From: Bacillus sp. FJAT-28004
Lineage (GTDB): Bacteria > Bacillota > Bacilli > Paenibacillales > Paenibacillaceae
DNA length: 64,000 nucleotides
Assembly (NCBI RefSeq): GCF_001280845.1
Contig: NZ_LGHP01000001.1
Coordinates: 429,905 to 493,904 of the forward strand
Reading direction: 5' to 3'
Under the pieces are notes generated by a model, which did no database searches, had not been told where the DNA came from, and saw nothing but the letters and a program-made list of their open reading frames with translations. A program made the translations under genes and the position numbers. Shown here piece after piece: positions 32,937 through 42,090 of the stretch. Position 1 is the stretch's first letter; every line of letters starts with the position of its first letter.

Positions 32937-35090
32937 TTGAAGAACAGGAGGCTGCGGATTCGTCCGATCATTATAATCCTGATTACGGCGATTTACATAG
33001 CTTGGCCCGTCTTACCGGCCACAGCCTCGCAGTTACCGTACGAAACCTACTATAAGGATGGATTCGGACAACTGGTGAAGACGCAAGCGGCTTACATTCC
33101 TGCTGGCATTATCGGCACGGATGTAGAGATTACGGAAGCAAACCAAGCTGCGGGCGCCGAAGGGAAAACAAAGCTGCAGCTTAATCAGCCCAAGGATTTA
33201 TTTGTTGATGAGAAGGATCATATTTACATTGCAGACACGGGCAATAATCGGATTGTTCACTTGGATGAGCAAGGCCAATATATTCGTGAAATCAAAGTAA
33301 CAGAGAGCCCGCTCAAGAAGCCAAGCGGCATATATGTCGATGAAGCTGGAGAGATTTACGTTGCGGATACGGGCAACAACCGGGTCGTAAAGCTTGATCA
33401 ACAAGGCAAGCTGCTGAAAGCATTTGGCCGTCCGGAGTCCAGTTATTTGCCGCAGGCGTTCAAGTATGATCCGGTTAATCTCATTGTGGATAAGCGCGGC
33501 TTTATTTATGTGACGACGCTTGGCGCTTACCAAGGTTTGGTGCAGCTTGATCCAGAGGGCAATTTCATTAGTTTTTTTGGGCCGAATCGCGTAAGCTTTT
33601 CCCTGTTTGACGCATTTAAGCGATTTGTATATACGCGGGAAATGTATCAAAGGGAGCTGAAGAAGCTGCCTGGAGCTATCGCCAATTCAACGATAGACAA
33701 GAACGGATTTATTTATACGGTAACGAAAGAAATTAGCGCGGATCAGGTGAAGAAGCTCAACATCGCAGGTCTCGACCAGCTGGTAGGCAAAGGGGAATTC
33801 ACAGCCCTGCAGCCGGTGCGTTCTTACGGAGAGGTATTTCACAGATCCAAGCAGAGCGTAAGTCCTCAGCTCAATGATATTACGGTGGATGCTGCCGGCA
33901 ACTTTACGGTGATCGACTCTGTAGGCAATATGATTAGCCAATATGATTCGAATGGCAATCTGTTGTTTTTCTGGGGCGGGGATGTCATTACCGCTACATC
34001 CAAGACAGGAATCGTCAAAGCGCCAGCAGCCATTGCGAGCAATTCAAAGGGTGAGCTGCTCGTGCTGGACAGCGTTAATAATTTTATCCAAGTGCTGCGG
34101 TTGTCTGAGTTCGGCCAACTCGTCCATGAAGCGAATCAATTAACGCAAGAAGGCAGATACGAGCAGAGCGAGCCACTCTGGAGCGAGGTTCATCGGCTAC
34201 ATGCACAATATACACCGGCACTGATTGGTTTGGCGAAGGCTGCCTACAAAAAAGAGGAGTACGCAAGATCGGAGCAGCTGTTTTATCAGGCGGGCGTAGT
34301 AGGCGGCTATTCAGAATCCTTTTGGCAAAATCGGTTGACGTGGTTCCAGAAGCACTTTGGCGTCCTCATGAATGTGGCGCTTGTGCTCGGCATCGTGTAT
34401 CTTCTATGGAAAGTTCTATCCAAAAAGCTTCGCTTCAAAGGCAAAGGGACAGCTAAACGCAGTGCTAGGCATCCGATTCTTGAACAGCTGCAGCATATGT
34501 TCTATTTAATAAAGCATCCTGTAGACGGCTTCTATGCCATTCGGTACGAATACAAGGCAGGATGGTTAAGCAGCACAATGATATTCATATTTGCACTAGC
34601 ATCGTACGGGTATATACAGGCAGGCACAGGCTTTGTCTTCAATCCGGCCGTGCATGTCGGTATTGATCTATTTCCCATTACGATTCAATTTACCTTGATA
34701 TGGTTGGGCTTTGTTGTCTCGAACTATTTAATCAGCTCGCTTCTTAGAGGTGAGGGACGGTTCCGAGACGTATTTTATGGTAGTTGCTACGCCTTATTTC
34801 CGATTATTCTCATTGGTATACCTGTAACTTTGCTTTCCAATGTGCTGACCTTAAACGAGCTGGCGATCTTCAATTTTTTGAAGCTGTTCATCGTTTTATG
34901 GGTAGTGTTCCTGTTCATATGGATGGTGCAAGGCATACACAACTATACCTTCATCGAAGCTATTTTTATCATCCTCTTATCGTTGCTTGCGCTCGCGATT
35001 ATTGTCATTCTAATTTTCATCTTAATTAGCCTAAGCATAGAATTGGTCAACTTTATTAATTCCTTATATCAGGAGGTGATCATCCGATGA
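32937..35090 (+). CDS. NHL-repeat, TPR and YIP1-domain membrane protein
   Basis: 717 residues. A signal segment (residues 8-30) is followed by an extracytoplasmic NHL beta-propeller (about 80-390; repeated IYIADTGNNRIVHLD and IYVADTGNNRVVKLD), a short TPR-like helical part (395-455), a membrane helix near 476-492 and a C-terminal YIP1-like domain with five more helices (about 524-710). Start TTG at 32937 follows AAGGGGGA. Proteins of this build accompany DUF5696 operons in Paenibacillus; they may scaffold the surface sugar machinery. Overlaps the next gene by ATGA. Confidence 0.78.
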   Translation: MKNRRLRIRPIIIILITAIYIAWPVLPATASQLPYETYYKDGFGQLVKTQAAYIPAGIIGTDVEITEANQAAGAEGKTKLQLNQPKDLFVDEKDHIYIADTGNNRIVHLDEQGQYIREIKVTESPLKKPSGIYVDEAGEIYVADTGNNRVVKLDQQGKLLKAFGRPESSYLPQAFKYDPVNLIVDKRGFIYVTTLGAYQGLVQLDPEGNFISFFGPNRVSFSLFDAFKRFVYTREMYQRELKKLPGAIANSTIDKNGFIYTVTKEISADQVKKLNIAGLDQLVGKGEFTALQPVRSYGEVFHRSKQSVSPQLNDITVDAAGNFTVIDSVGNMISQYDSNGNLLFFWGGDVITATSKTGIVKAPAAIASNSKGELLVLDSVNNFIQVLRLSEFGQLVHEANQLTQEGRYEQSEPLWSEVHRLHAQYTPALIGLAKAAYKKEEYARSEQLFYQAGVVGGYSESFWQNRLTWFQKHFGVLMNVALVLGIVYLLWKVLSKKLRFKGKGTAKRSARHPILEQLQHMFYLIKHPVDGFYAIRYEYKAGWLSSTMIFIFALASYGYIQAGTGFVFNPAVHVGIDLFPITIQFTLIWLGFVVSNYLISSLLRGEGRFRDVFYGSCYALFPIILIGIPVTLLSNVLTLNELAIFNFLKLFIVLWVVFLFIWMVQGIHNYTFIEAIFIILLSLLALAIIVILIFILISLSIELVNFINSLYQEVIIR

Positions 35091-37357
35091 CTGTACGCAA
35101 AATAAACCTAAAGCTCGTTATGAAGCTGCTGCTCTTTGCTGTTTTGCTGACCGGGATAGGATGGTTTGCTCTTGTGGCGGTTGGGTTATGGGGGAAGCCT
35201 GCTGCCTTGGCAGTAAATGTTTCAAACCAGTTTGAAACGAAAGGCGCCGTTCCCTATAAGGCAGGTTTGCCAGTTGAAGCAAATTTCGAGCAAATCGCAG
35301 AATCAGACCAATTAAAGCTGCTTGTAGATAAGACATCTGCTCACTTCCAAGTGATCAATAAAGCAACAGGGAAGATATGGCGTTCTTATCCAGAGCCCAG
35401 GTATTGGGAAGAAGAAACGGTACCGAATACGTGGAAAAATAATTTAACTTCTCCGGTCATCATTGAATACGTAAATGCAAAAAACTACAAATCCTCCTCT
35501 GTAACTGGCGGTTTAATCGATAGCCAAGGCTACTTGGAAAACTTCCAGGCTACGGAGAACGGATTCTCGGTCACCTTCGCGCTGCCGAAGGTGCAATTGA
35601 AAATTCCAATTGAGGTACGTCTGCACAAGGACTATGTAGAGACGAGAATCTTGGATGAGGGAATCGTCGAGGGCGCTTTAAGTTTATTGAATATTAAGCT
35701 TTACCCTTTGTTTGGGGCACAACCGTCTGCTGGCCAAGAGGGTTACCTTTTGCTGCCGGACGGTTCCGGTTCGTTGATCAATTTTAAGGCAGATCGTTTG
35801 ATGCAGCAGTTGACCTACAATGAGAGTATCTATGGACAGGATCTTTCCTATTACAACGAAAATACGGGCAGACAGGGGATCACGATGCCTGTATTCGGCT
35901 TAAAGTCAGGGGATCAGGCTTTTGTTGCGATCATTTCCGAAGGGGAGGCGTTCGCGAATGTTTATGCAGCGCCGTCAGGCGCGGTGGGCCGCTCGAACTG
36001 GGTGACGACCGAATGGCAGTATCGCAAACGGTTTTTCCAAAGTGTAAGCAAGAGCACCGGGGAAGGTTTTTATACGTATAGCGGCGATAAGTTTATTATG
36101 AATGCTCGCTCAACGCGTTATTATCCACTGTCCCCTAAGAAAAGTGATTATGTTGGCATGGCGGAGGTTTATCGCAATTATTTGATTCAAGAGCAAGGTG
36201 TAAAACCGCTTGAAACAAACAAAAAAGACATTCCGTTGTTTGTGGATATTGTAGGCGCAGACATCGAGAAGGGGCTTTTTGCAGATTCTTATTTAAAAGC
36301 GACTACGACAGAAGAGGCAACCGAGCTTGTTCGTTCTATTTATAATAGCGGTATTCAGCATCTGCAAATTCAATTCTCAGGGTGGCAGCAGGACGGTTAC
36401 AGCACACATGGCGGCTACTTTCCTGTAGATAAGCGATTAGGTGGAAACAAAGGGATGAAAAGCTTTATCTCCTTCGCTCATACCTTGGATATTCCTGTTT
36501 ATTTGACCGCTAATTATACGCTCAATACGAATGGCGATGATCGGTTCTGGTGGAGACGCGACGGCTTGCGCAATTTGGCAGGAACGGTGCTGGAGGAAAA
36601 GGAAAACGAGGATCAGGACGCTGCGAAGTTTGTGAGCCCGAGGTTTTATGAGAAGGTGGTCTCGGCTGATTTGAACAGCTATAAGAGCTTGGGAGCAGAC
36701 GGCATCTATTTCGAGGATGGCATCGGCAAGCAGGTCAATACGGATTTCAATAGCCGATACCTGGCGAGCAGAGCAGAGGTTGTCGATATACAGCGCAGCA
36801 TTTTGATCAAAAGCAAGGAAGCACTCGGGTCGCTTGTGGCGAATAATGTGAATTTCTATGCGCTAGCCCAAATCGACCATGTCCACCGCCTAACCGCAGA
36901 TTATTCGTATGACGTCTTCATCAGTGAAGCCATTCCTTTTGCCCAAATCGTTCTCCACGGCTTGCGTACGTATTCGCTGGAATGGTCTAATTTGCGTGAT
37001 GAGTTCGATGATGAGCTGCTCCGCAGCATTGAATATGGAGCATACCCTGCGTATGTGCTTAGCGGAGACAAGGCAGCAGATTTGAAGAATTCCTATTCCT
37101 ACTGGTATTACAGCTTGAACTATAAAGAATGGATAGACGATCTAAGTGCTGAATATGCCAAAACAAATGAGGCGCTTGCAGCCGTGCAGGAGCAGTTTAT
37201 TACGGGACATCGTACGCTTGCTCCAAACGTGAAGGAAACAGAGTACGGCAGCGATTATCGGATCATCGTCAACTATAATCAGACCGATTACAGCAAGGAT
37301 GGGGTCATCGTTCCAGCAAAAGACTTTGTCGTCATAAAAGGAGGAACGAAGCCATGA
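35087..37357 (+). CDS. DUF5696 protein, glycosidase-like, membrane anchored
   Basis: 756 residues. An N-terminal membrane helix (10-30) anchors it outside. The middle and C-terminal part (about 350-700) reads like a TIM barrel: VDIVGADI, IQFSGWQQDGYS, IPVYLTANYT, GADGIYFEDG (near 536-545) and YDVFISEAIPF. This resembles GH101-like glycoside hydrolases, with candidate acids in the FSGW and YFEDG strands. Activity is unproved. Starts within the previous stop (ATGA). Placed between two permease pairs, it probably trims the imported glycan at the surface. Confidence 0.75.
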   Translation: MTVRKINLKLVMKLLLFAVLLTGIGWFALVAVGLWGKPAALAVNVSNQFETKGAVPYKAGLPVEANFEQIAESDQLKLLVDKTSAHFQVINKATGKIWRSYPEPRYWEEETVPNTWKNNLTSPVIIEYVNAKNYKSSSVTGGLIDSQGYLENFQATENGFSVTFALPKVQLKIPIEVRLHKDYVETRILDEGIVEGALSLLNIKLYPLFGAQPSAGQEGYLLLPDGSGSLINFKADRLMQQLTYNESIYGQDLSYYNENTGRQGITMPVFGLKSGDQAFVAIISEGEAFANVYAAPSGAVGRSNWVTTEWQYRKRFFQSVSKSTGEGFYTYSGDKFIMNARSTRYYPLSPKKSDYVGMAEVYRNYLIQEQGVKPLETNKKDIPLFVDIVGADIEKGLFADSYLKATTTEEATELVRSIYNSGIQHLQIQFSGWQQDGYSTHGGYFPVDKRLGGNKGMKSFISFAHTLDIPVYLTANYTLNTNGDDRFWWRRDGLRNLAGTVLEEKENEDQDAAKFVSPRFYEKVVSADLNSYKSLGADGIYFEDGIGKQVNTDFNSRYLASRAEVVDIQRSILIKSKEALGSLVANNVNFYALAQIDHVHRLTADYSYDVFISEAIPFAQIVLHGLRTYSLEWSNLRDEFDDELLRSIEYGAYPAYVLSGDKAADLKNSYSYWYYSLNYKEWIDDLSAEYAKTNEALAAVQEQFITGHRTLAPNVKETEYGSDYRIIVNYNQTDYSKDGVIVPAKDFVVIKGGTKP

Positions 37358-38220
37358 GATGGAGTCGCAAGCTGGATCATACGACGGTTAGGAAGCTCGA
37401 AGGCTCCCTATTTATCGCACCTTGGGTGTTTGGCTTCCTCGTTTTTGTGGCGTTCCCGCTCGGCTATTCGCTGTATATGAGCTTTCATCAGGTGAAAATT
37501 ACGGTGAGCAGCGTCAACTATACGTTTATTGGTCTCAGCCATTACCGGGAAATATTGATTGCGAATGGAAGCTTGCTATATGAGGAGCTGTTCCCGTTTC
37601 TAAGGGAGTCAGCCATGATGATCCCCATCATTCTTGTCTTTTCGCTGTTTGTTGCCATCTTGCTCAACTTGCGTTTTCCAGGCAGAACGCTGTTTCGGGT
37701 CATCTTCTTTTTGCCTGTTATTTTCTCCTCCGGCCAGATTGTGCAGGAATTTATTGCGCAGGGTGAAGGTTCCCTTAGCATTATGGAGACGCTGCGTATC
37801 GACTATTATTTACGTGAATATGTTCCGGGATCATGGGCGGCTCCGATTCAAAAGGTCATGAGCTCATTTGTGCTTGTTCTCTGGTATTCAGGCGTGCAAA
37901 TCCTCATTTTTCTCGCGGGACGCCAGACGCTGCCGGCATCTGTGTACGAGGCTTCCCGTATTGACGGCTCAGGACCATGGAATACGTTTTGGAAAATAAC
38001 GCTGCCCGGACTTGTCCCTTATATTTTCTTGAACTTAATGTACACGGTAGTCGATTTATTCACCTTCCCGTCCAATCCGATTGTCAGCCGAGTGAACACG
38101 AGCAATTATGGCAGCTCCAGCGCTTTGGCATGGATTTATTTTTTGATCATCCTAACCTTCGTACTCTTGACCTTATTGCTATACAGCCGAGTGGATAAGT
38201 CGCTTTCAGGAAAACGATAA
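37354..38220 (+). CDS. sugar ABC permease, MalF type (pair 2)
   Basis: 288 residues, six membrane helices, EAA loop YEASRIDGSGPWNTFWKITLPGLVP. ATG at 37354 overlaps the DUF5696 stop. With the next gene it makes a second importer channel in the operon. No solute-binding gene sits in this half; the two lipoproteins at 42091 and 44878 are the nearest candidates. Confidence 0.88.
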   Translation: MRWSRKLDHTTVRKLEGSLFIAPWVFGFLVFVAFPLGYSLYMSFHQVKITVSSVNYTFIGLSHYREILIANGSLLYEELFPFLRESAMMIPIILVFSLFVAILLNLRFPGRTLFRVIFFLPVIFSSGQIVQEFIAQGEGSLSIMETLRIDYYLREYVPGSWAAPIQKVMSSFVLVLWYSGVQILIFLAGRQTLPASVYEASRIDGSGPWNTFWKITLPGLVPYIFLNLMYTVVDLFTFPSNPIVSRVNTSNYGSSSALAWIYFLIILTFVLLTLLLYSRVDKSLSGKR

Positions 38221-38243
38221 GTGTGAAAGAGAGGTGAGTGTTC

Positions 38244-39218
38244 GTGAAAATTGTAAAAAAAGGAAATGAGATTGCGGCTAACCTATATAGCGATGAGAAG
38301 CTTCGAAGAAGTTTAATTGGTCTCAAATACCGGCTGCTTGGAGCAGAAATTGATAAGGGCATTCTCTTCAAGCTATTTGTTTATATTATTCTGATCAACG
38401 TTGCCTTCATCTATATGAAGCCGATTCTATACATGGTGACGACGATGGTGAAGGATGCAAGAAACATTCTTGACCCAACCGTTATTTGGGTGCCGCGGTC
38501 AATATTTTTGGGGCATCTGCAGCAAGCGAGCGAAATGCTGAATTACACGAAGAGCTTCCTCATCAGCGTCTCGCTCGCCTCTTCCGTAGCGGTGCTGCAG
38601 GTATTCTCCTGTGCAATTGCCGGTTATGCGTTCGCAAGGCTGGAGTTCCCCTTCAAAAAAGTATGGGGAGCTCTGCTGTTGTTTACATTTATTATGCCGC
38701 CCCAAATTACGATTCTACCATCGATCATGCTCTTTAAAGAGTTTGGCTGGCTGAACACGTTTTTGCCGATGGTTGTCCCCGCTTTATTTGGCCATGGCTT
38801 GAAAGGAGCGATGTTCGTTATTATTTATCGATCCTTCTACTCCACACTGCCCAAAGAGCTGGACGAGGCAGCACGAATGGACGGAGCAGGCCCTTTTCGC
38901 TTGTTCTTTCGCGTCATGTTTCCGATATCGAGGTCGGCTACCGTTGTGGTCGTACTATTTTCTTTCGTCTGGAACTGGAATGATTTTTACTTTCCGTCAC
39001 TCTTTATGTTTACTGCGGAAAACGTACCTCTCTCCATTACGCTGGCAAGAATGGCTGGCGAGATGAAGCTGGCTGAAGGAGCGGGAGAGATTACGGTTTA
39101 TGCCGAAGCGATCAAGATGGCGGCCTCTTTCCTAATTATTATGCCGCTGCTTGTCGTGTATTTGTTCGCTCAGCGATGGTTTATTGAAGGGGTTGAACGG
39201 ACGGGATTAGTAGAATAG
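38244..39218 (+). CDS. sugar ABC permease, MalG type (pair 2)
   Basis: 324 residues with an unusually long cytoplasmic lead of about 45 residues (KKGNEIAANLYSDEKLRRSL) before six membrane helices. EAA loop LDEAARMDGAGPFRLFFRVMFP. Either GTG 38238 or GTG 38244 starts it; the latter is better spaced from GAGGTGA. It ends the sugar operon, followed by promoter and leader element C. Confidence 0.87.
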   Translation: MKIVKKGNEIAANLYSDEKLRRSLIGLKYRLLGAEIDKGILFKLFVYIILINVAFIYMKPILYMVTTMVKDARNILDPTVIWVPRSIFLGHLQQASEMLNYTKSFLISVSLASSVAVLQVFSCAIAGYAFARLEFPFKKVWGALLLFTFIMPPQITILPSIMLFKEFGWLNTFLPMVVPALFGHGLKGAMFVIIYRSFYSTLPKELDEAARMDGAGPFRLFFRVMFPISRSATVVVVLFSFVWNWNDFYFPSLFMFTAENVPLSITLARMAGEMKLAEGAGEITVYAEAIKMAASFLIIMPLLVVYLFAQRWFIEGVERTGLVE

Positions 39219-39234
39219 TGAAACGAAAAAACCG

Positions 39235-39263
39235 TTGACATTATGCGATTGAGATGATAAATT
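39235..39263 (+). promoter_or_regulatory. promoter of the LLM monooxygenase operon
   Basis: TTGACA, 17 bases, TAAATT. Same form as at 24456 and 47664. Confidence 0.65.
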
Positions 39264-39289
39264 CTTAGCACTTACTATAATCCTTATAA

Positions 39290-39365
39290 AACCAATTGAC
39301 TTAATTGGAAATGATCGACCGGATAGCCGGAGATTGCCTTAGGGCAGCTCTGGCTATTTTTTTTT
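39290..39365 (+). promoter_or_regulatory. leader element C with terminator
   Basis: A perfect inverted repeat CCAATT-GACTT-AATTGG containing the TTGAnTTA box, then hairpin CCGG-ATAG-CCGG (39319-39330), GGAGA and terminator ATAGCCGGAG...CTC-t-GGCTAT with inner TGCC/GGCA and T9. It precedes the first flavin monooxygenase gene by about 50 bases. Confidence 0.7.
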
Positions 39366-39411
39366 AGAACAATTGCATTTGATTTGAAAATGACTTAAGG
39401 GGAGTCGTGCG

Positions 39412-40746
39412 ATGAGTGGATCGGAAAGAAAACTAAATCTTAATGCGTTTCTGGCAGCATCAGGCCATCATGAAGCATCGTGGCGGCATGCGGATACGCA
39501 GCCGGAGCGAGGCGTTGATATTAAGCACTACTTGAAGCTGACTCAAATTGCCGAACGAGGTTTGCTTGATTCTGTATTTCTAGCGGATGGCTACTGGGCT
39601 GGAGCAGGATCGCTCGAGCCATTCACCATGCTGGCAGCATTAGCAGCAGCGACGAAACATATCGGTTTAATTGCAACGGTGGAAACCACTTACAATCAAC
39701 CCTTTCATATCGCCCGGAAGTTTGCTTCCTTAGACCATATCAGCAAGGGGCGCGCAGGCTGGAATATCGTGACGGGAGCGGGACCGGCTGCGGAGCAGTT
39801 CAGCAGGGAACAACATCCGGAGCATCATGATCGTTATGAATCAGCGGAGGAGTTTGTAGAGATTGTCAAGCAGCTGTGGGACAGCTGGGAGGACGACGCG
39901 CTGCAAAATGACAAGATAAGCGGCGTTCTTATCGATGAGGCCAAGGTTCATACGATTGATTATGCTGGGAAGCATTTCAAAGTAAAGGGACCGCTGAACA
40001 TCGCGCGACCGCCGCAAGGATATCCCGTACTCGTTCAGGCTGGCTCCTCTGAGACGGGCAAGGAATTTGCCGCTAAGCTGGCGGAGGTGATCTTTACTGC
40101 TCAACTGACCTTCGAGGAGGCGGCTGCTTTCTATAGGGACGTGAAGTCACGTTTGGCGAGGTTCGGGCGGACAACGGATCAGCTGAAAATATTGCCCGGA
40201 CTCAGTCCTATATTGGCGGATACAGAAGCAGAGGCACAGGATCTGGAGAATGAGCTGTATGAGCTTATCGATCATGAAGGAGCGATTAAGCGGTTATCCG
40301 CTCGCTTAGGTGTTGATTTATCCAATCATTCACTTGATAACCTTGTCAATCTGGATGGCGTACAAACGACAGATCAGGTAAGCGGCATGAAGAGCCGTCA
40401 CCAGCTTATTTTGGATTTAGTAGAGCGTGAGCGGCCTACACTTAGACAGTTAATTAATCGTTTGGCGGGGGCAAGGGGACATTTTACTTTTACGGGTACA
40501 CCGTTGCAGCTGGCAGATGTCATTGAAAAGTGGTTCAAGAATGGAGCGGCCGATGGCTTTAATGTCATGCCGCAGCTGTATCCAAGCGGGTTGGGGCGCT
40601 TTGTCGATAAAGTCATACCTGAGTTGCAAAATCGAGGATTGTTCCGCACCTCTTACGAGGAGCAAACGCTGCGCGGAAATCTAGGTTTAGTGAGACCGGC
40701 AAATAGCAGGCATGCCAAAAAAACGGAAGAAGAGGTGTATTCCTAA
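39412..40746 (+). CDS. NtaA/SnaA/DszA-type flavin monooxygenase 1
   Basis: 444 residues, luciferase-like TIM barrel of the NtaA/SnaA/DszA (also YxeK/CmoJ) group. Key segments: SVFLADGYW, EPFTMLAALAAATKHIGLIATV, FASLDHISKGRAGWNIVTG (FMN phosphate), QGYPVLVQAGSS and FVDKVIPELQNRGLFR at the end. These enzymes use FMNH2 made by a separate reductase to oxidise C-S or C-N bonds in sulfones, alkylcysteines or aminopolycarboxylates. Here four paralogues lie within 11 kb. The next copy overlaps by one base (TAATG). Substrate unknown. Confidence 0.9.
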   Translation: MSGSERKLNLNAFLAASGHHEASWRHADTQPERGVDIKHYLKLTQIAERGLLDSVFLADGYWAGAGSLEPFTMLAALAAATKHIGLIATVETTYNQPFHIARKFASLDHISKGRAGWNIVTGAGPAAEQFSREQHPEHHDRYESAEEFVEIVKQLWDSWEDDALQNDKISGVLIDEAKVHTIDYAGKHFKVKGPLNIARPPQGYPVLVQAGSSETGKEFAAKLAEVIFTAQLTFEEAAAFYRDVKSRLARFGRTTDQLKILPGLSPILADTEAEAQDLENELYELIDHEGAIKRLSARLGVDLSNHSLDNLVNLDGVQTTDQVSGMKSRHQLILDLVERERPTLRQLINRLAGARGHFTFTGTPLQLADVIEKWFKNGAADGFNVMPQLYPSGLGRFVDKVIPELQNRGLFRTSYEEQTLRGNLGLVRPANSRHAKKTEEEVYS

Positions 40747-42062
40747 TGAGCGAATCTAATCGTAAGGTTCATTTGAACGTTTTTTTAAGAGCGACAGGCC
40801 ATCATGCGGGAGCATGGCGGCATCCTGAAGCGCGACCGGATTTGGAGCTGGACATTGATTACTTAGGACAGCTTGCTCGAATTGCTGAGCGAGGCAAGCT
40901 GGATTCCGTATTTTTAGCGGATGGATATGCAGGCGGCGGCAGCAAGCTGGAGCCGTTCACGCTGCTCGCAGCACTTGCCTCTGTAACCGAGCATATCGGC
41001 TTGATTGCCACAGTGGGGACCGTATATAACGATCCGTTCCATGTCGCAAGGCAATTCGCATCGCTGGATCATATAAGCGGCGGCAGGGCTGGCTGGAATA
41101 TCGTTACGGGAGCGGGCTCAGCTGCTCATAATTTTAGCAGAGACGAACATCCAGAGCATGCGCAGCGCTACGAGACGGGCGAGGAGTTCGTCGAGGTGGT
41201 GAAGCAGCTGTGGGACAGCTGGGAGGACGACGCCCTTATCTTCGATAAAAAGGCGGGTAAATTGCTGGATGCAAATAAGGTGCACGAGATCAACTTCAAA
41301 GGACATACCTATTCGGTGAAGGGACCGCTCAATATCCCGCGTCCGCCGCAAGGTTATCCGGTGCTGGTGCAGGCAGGCTCCTCCGAGCAAGGCAAGGAGC
41401 TGGCAGCCAAAACGGCGGAGGTTATTTTTACCGCGCAGCAAACGTTCGATGCAGGCCGTGTCTTCTACTACGATGTGAAATCACGCTTAGCGAAGTATGG
41501 GAGAACCGTTGACGAACTTGTTATTTTGCCAGGGCTGGCTCCAATTGTGGCTGATACGGAAGCGGAAGCGCGCGAGATTGAGGAGGAGCTGCATGCTTTT
41601 GTGGATACAAGGCGTGCGCTCGATAGCTTATCGGAGCGGTTCACGGTGAATTTGAATGATTATCCGCTGGATGCGCCGGTGCCGCTCGATAAAGCAAAAC
41701 CTGCTGAGGAATTCAACGGCATTCGCAGCAGGCAGGAAGTTATCATCGATGCGGCGCGCAGAGAAAATTTTACGATTCGCCAGCTTCTCTATCGCAGCAA
41801 TGGAGGACATGGGCATATCACGTTTACCGGGTCTGTTCTTCAAACCGCAGATTTTATTGAAAAATGGTTTAGAAACCATGCGGCTGATGGCTTCAATGTG
41901 CTGCCGCAGCTCTTTCCTACGGGACTTGAGACCTTTGTAGACAAGGTCATTCCAGAACTGCAAAACCGAGGACTGTTCCGTACCGAATATGAAGGCAAGA
42001 CGCTTCGTGAGAGTTTAGGGCTCCAGCGTCCCGCCAATACGCGCTATTTTCAACAAATATAA
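40746..42062 (+). CDS. NtaA/SnaA/DszA-type flavin monooxygenase 2
   Basis: 438 residues. Same motifs as copy 1 (SVFLADGYAGG, GWNIVTGAGSAAHNFSRDEHPEH). In the C-terminal lid it resembles copy 4 (GHGHITFTGSVLQTADFIEKW) more than copies 1 and 3 (ARGHFTFTGTPLQLAD), so two subgroups exist. The start overlaps the stop of copy 1, so expression is coupled. A lipoprotein gene follows 28 bases later. Confidence 0.9.
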   Translation: MSESNRKVHLNVFLRATGHHAGAWRHPEARPDLELDIDYLGQLARIAERGKLDSVFLADGYAGGGSKLEPFTLLAALASVTEHIGLIATVGTVYNDPFHVARQFASLDHISGGRAGWNIVTGAGSAAHNFSRDEHPEHAQRYETGEEFVEVVKQLWDSWEDDALIFDKKAGKLLDANKVHEINFKGHTYSVKGPLNIPRPPQGYPVLVQAGSSEQGKELAAKTAEVIFTAQQTFDAGRVFYYDVKSRLAKYGRTVDELVILPGLAPIVADTEAEAREIEEELHAFVDTRRALDSLSERFTVNLNDYPLDAPVPLDKAKPAEEFNGIRSRQEVIIDAARRENFTIRQLLYRSNGGHGHITFTGSVLQTADFIEKWFRNHAADGFNVLPQLFPTGLETFVDKVIPELQNRGLFRTEYEGKTLRESLGLQRPANTRYFQQI

Positions 42063-42090
42063 TTAAATGATAGAAAGGAGAGGGTATAGG

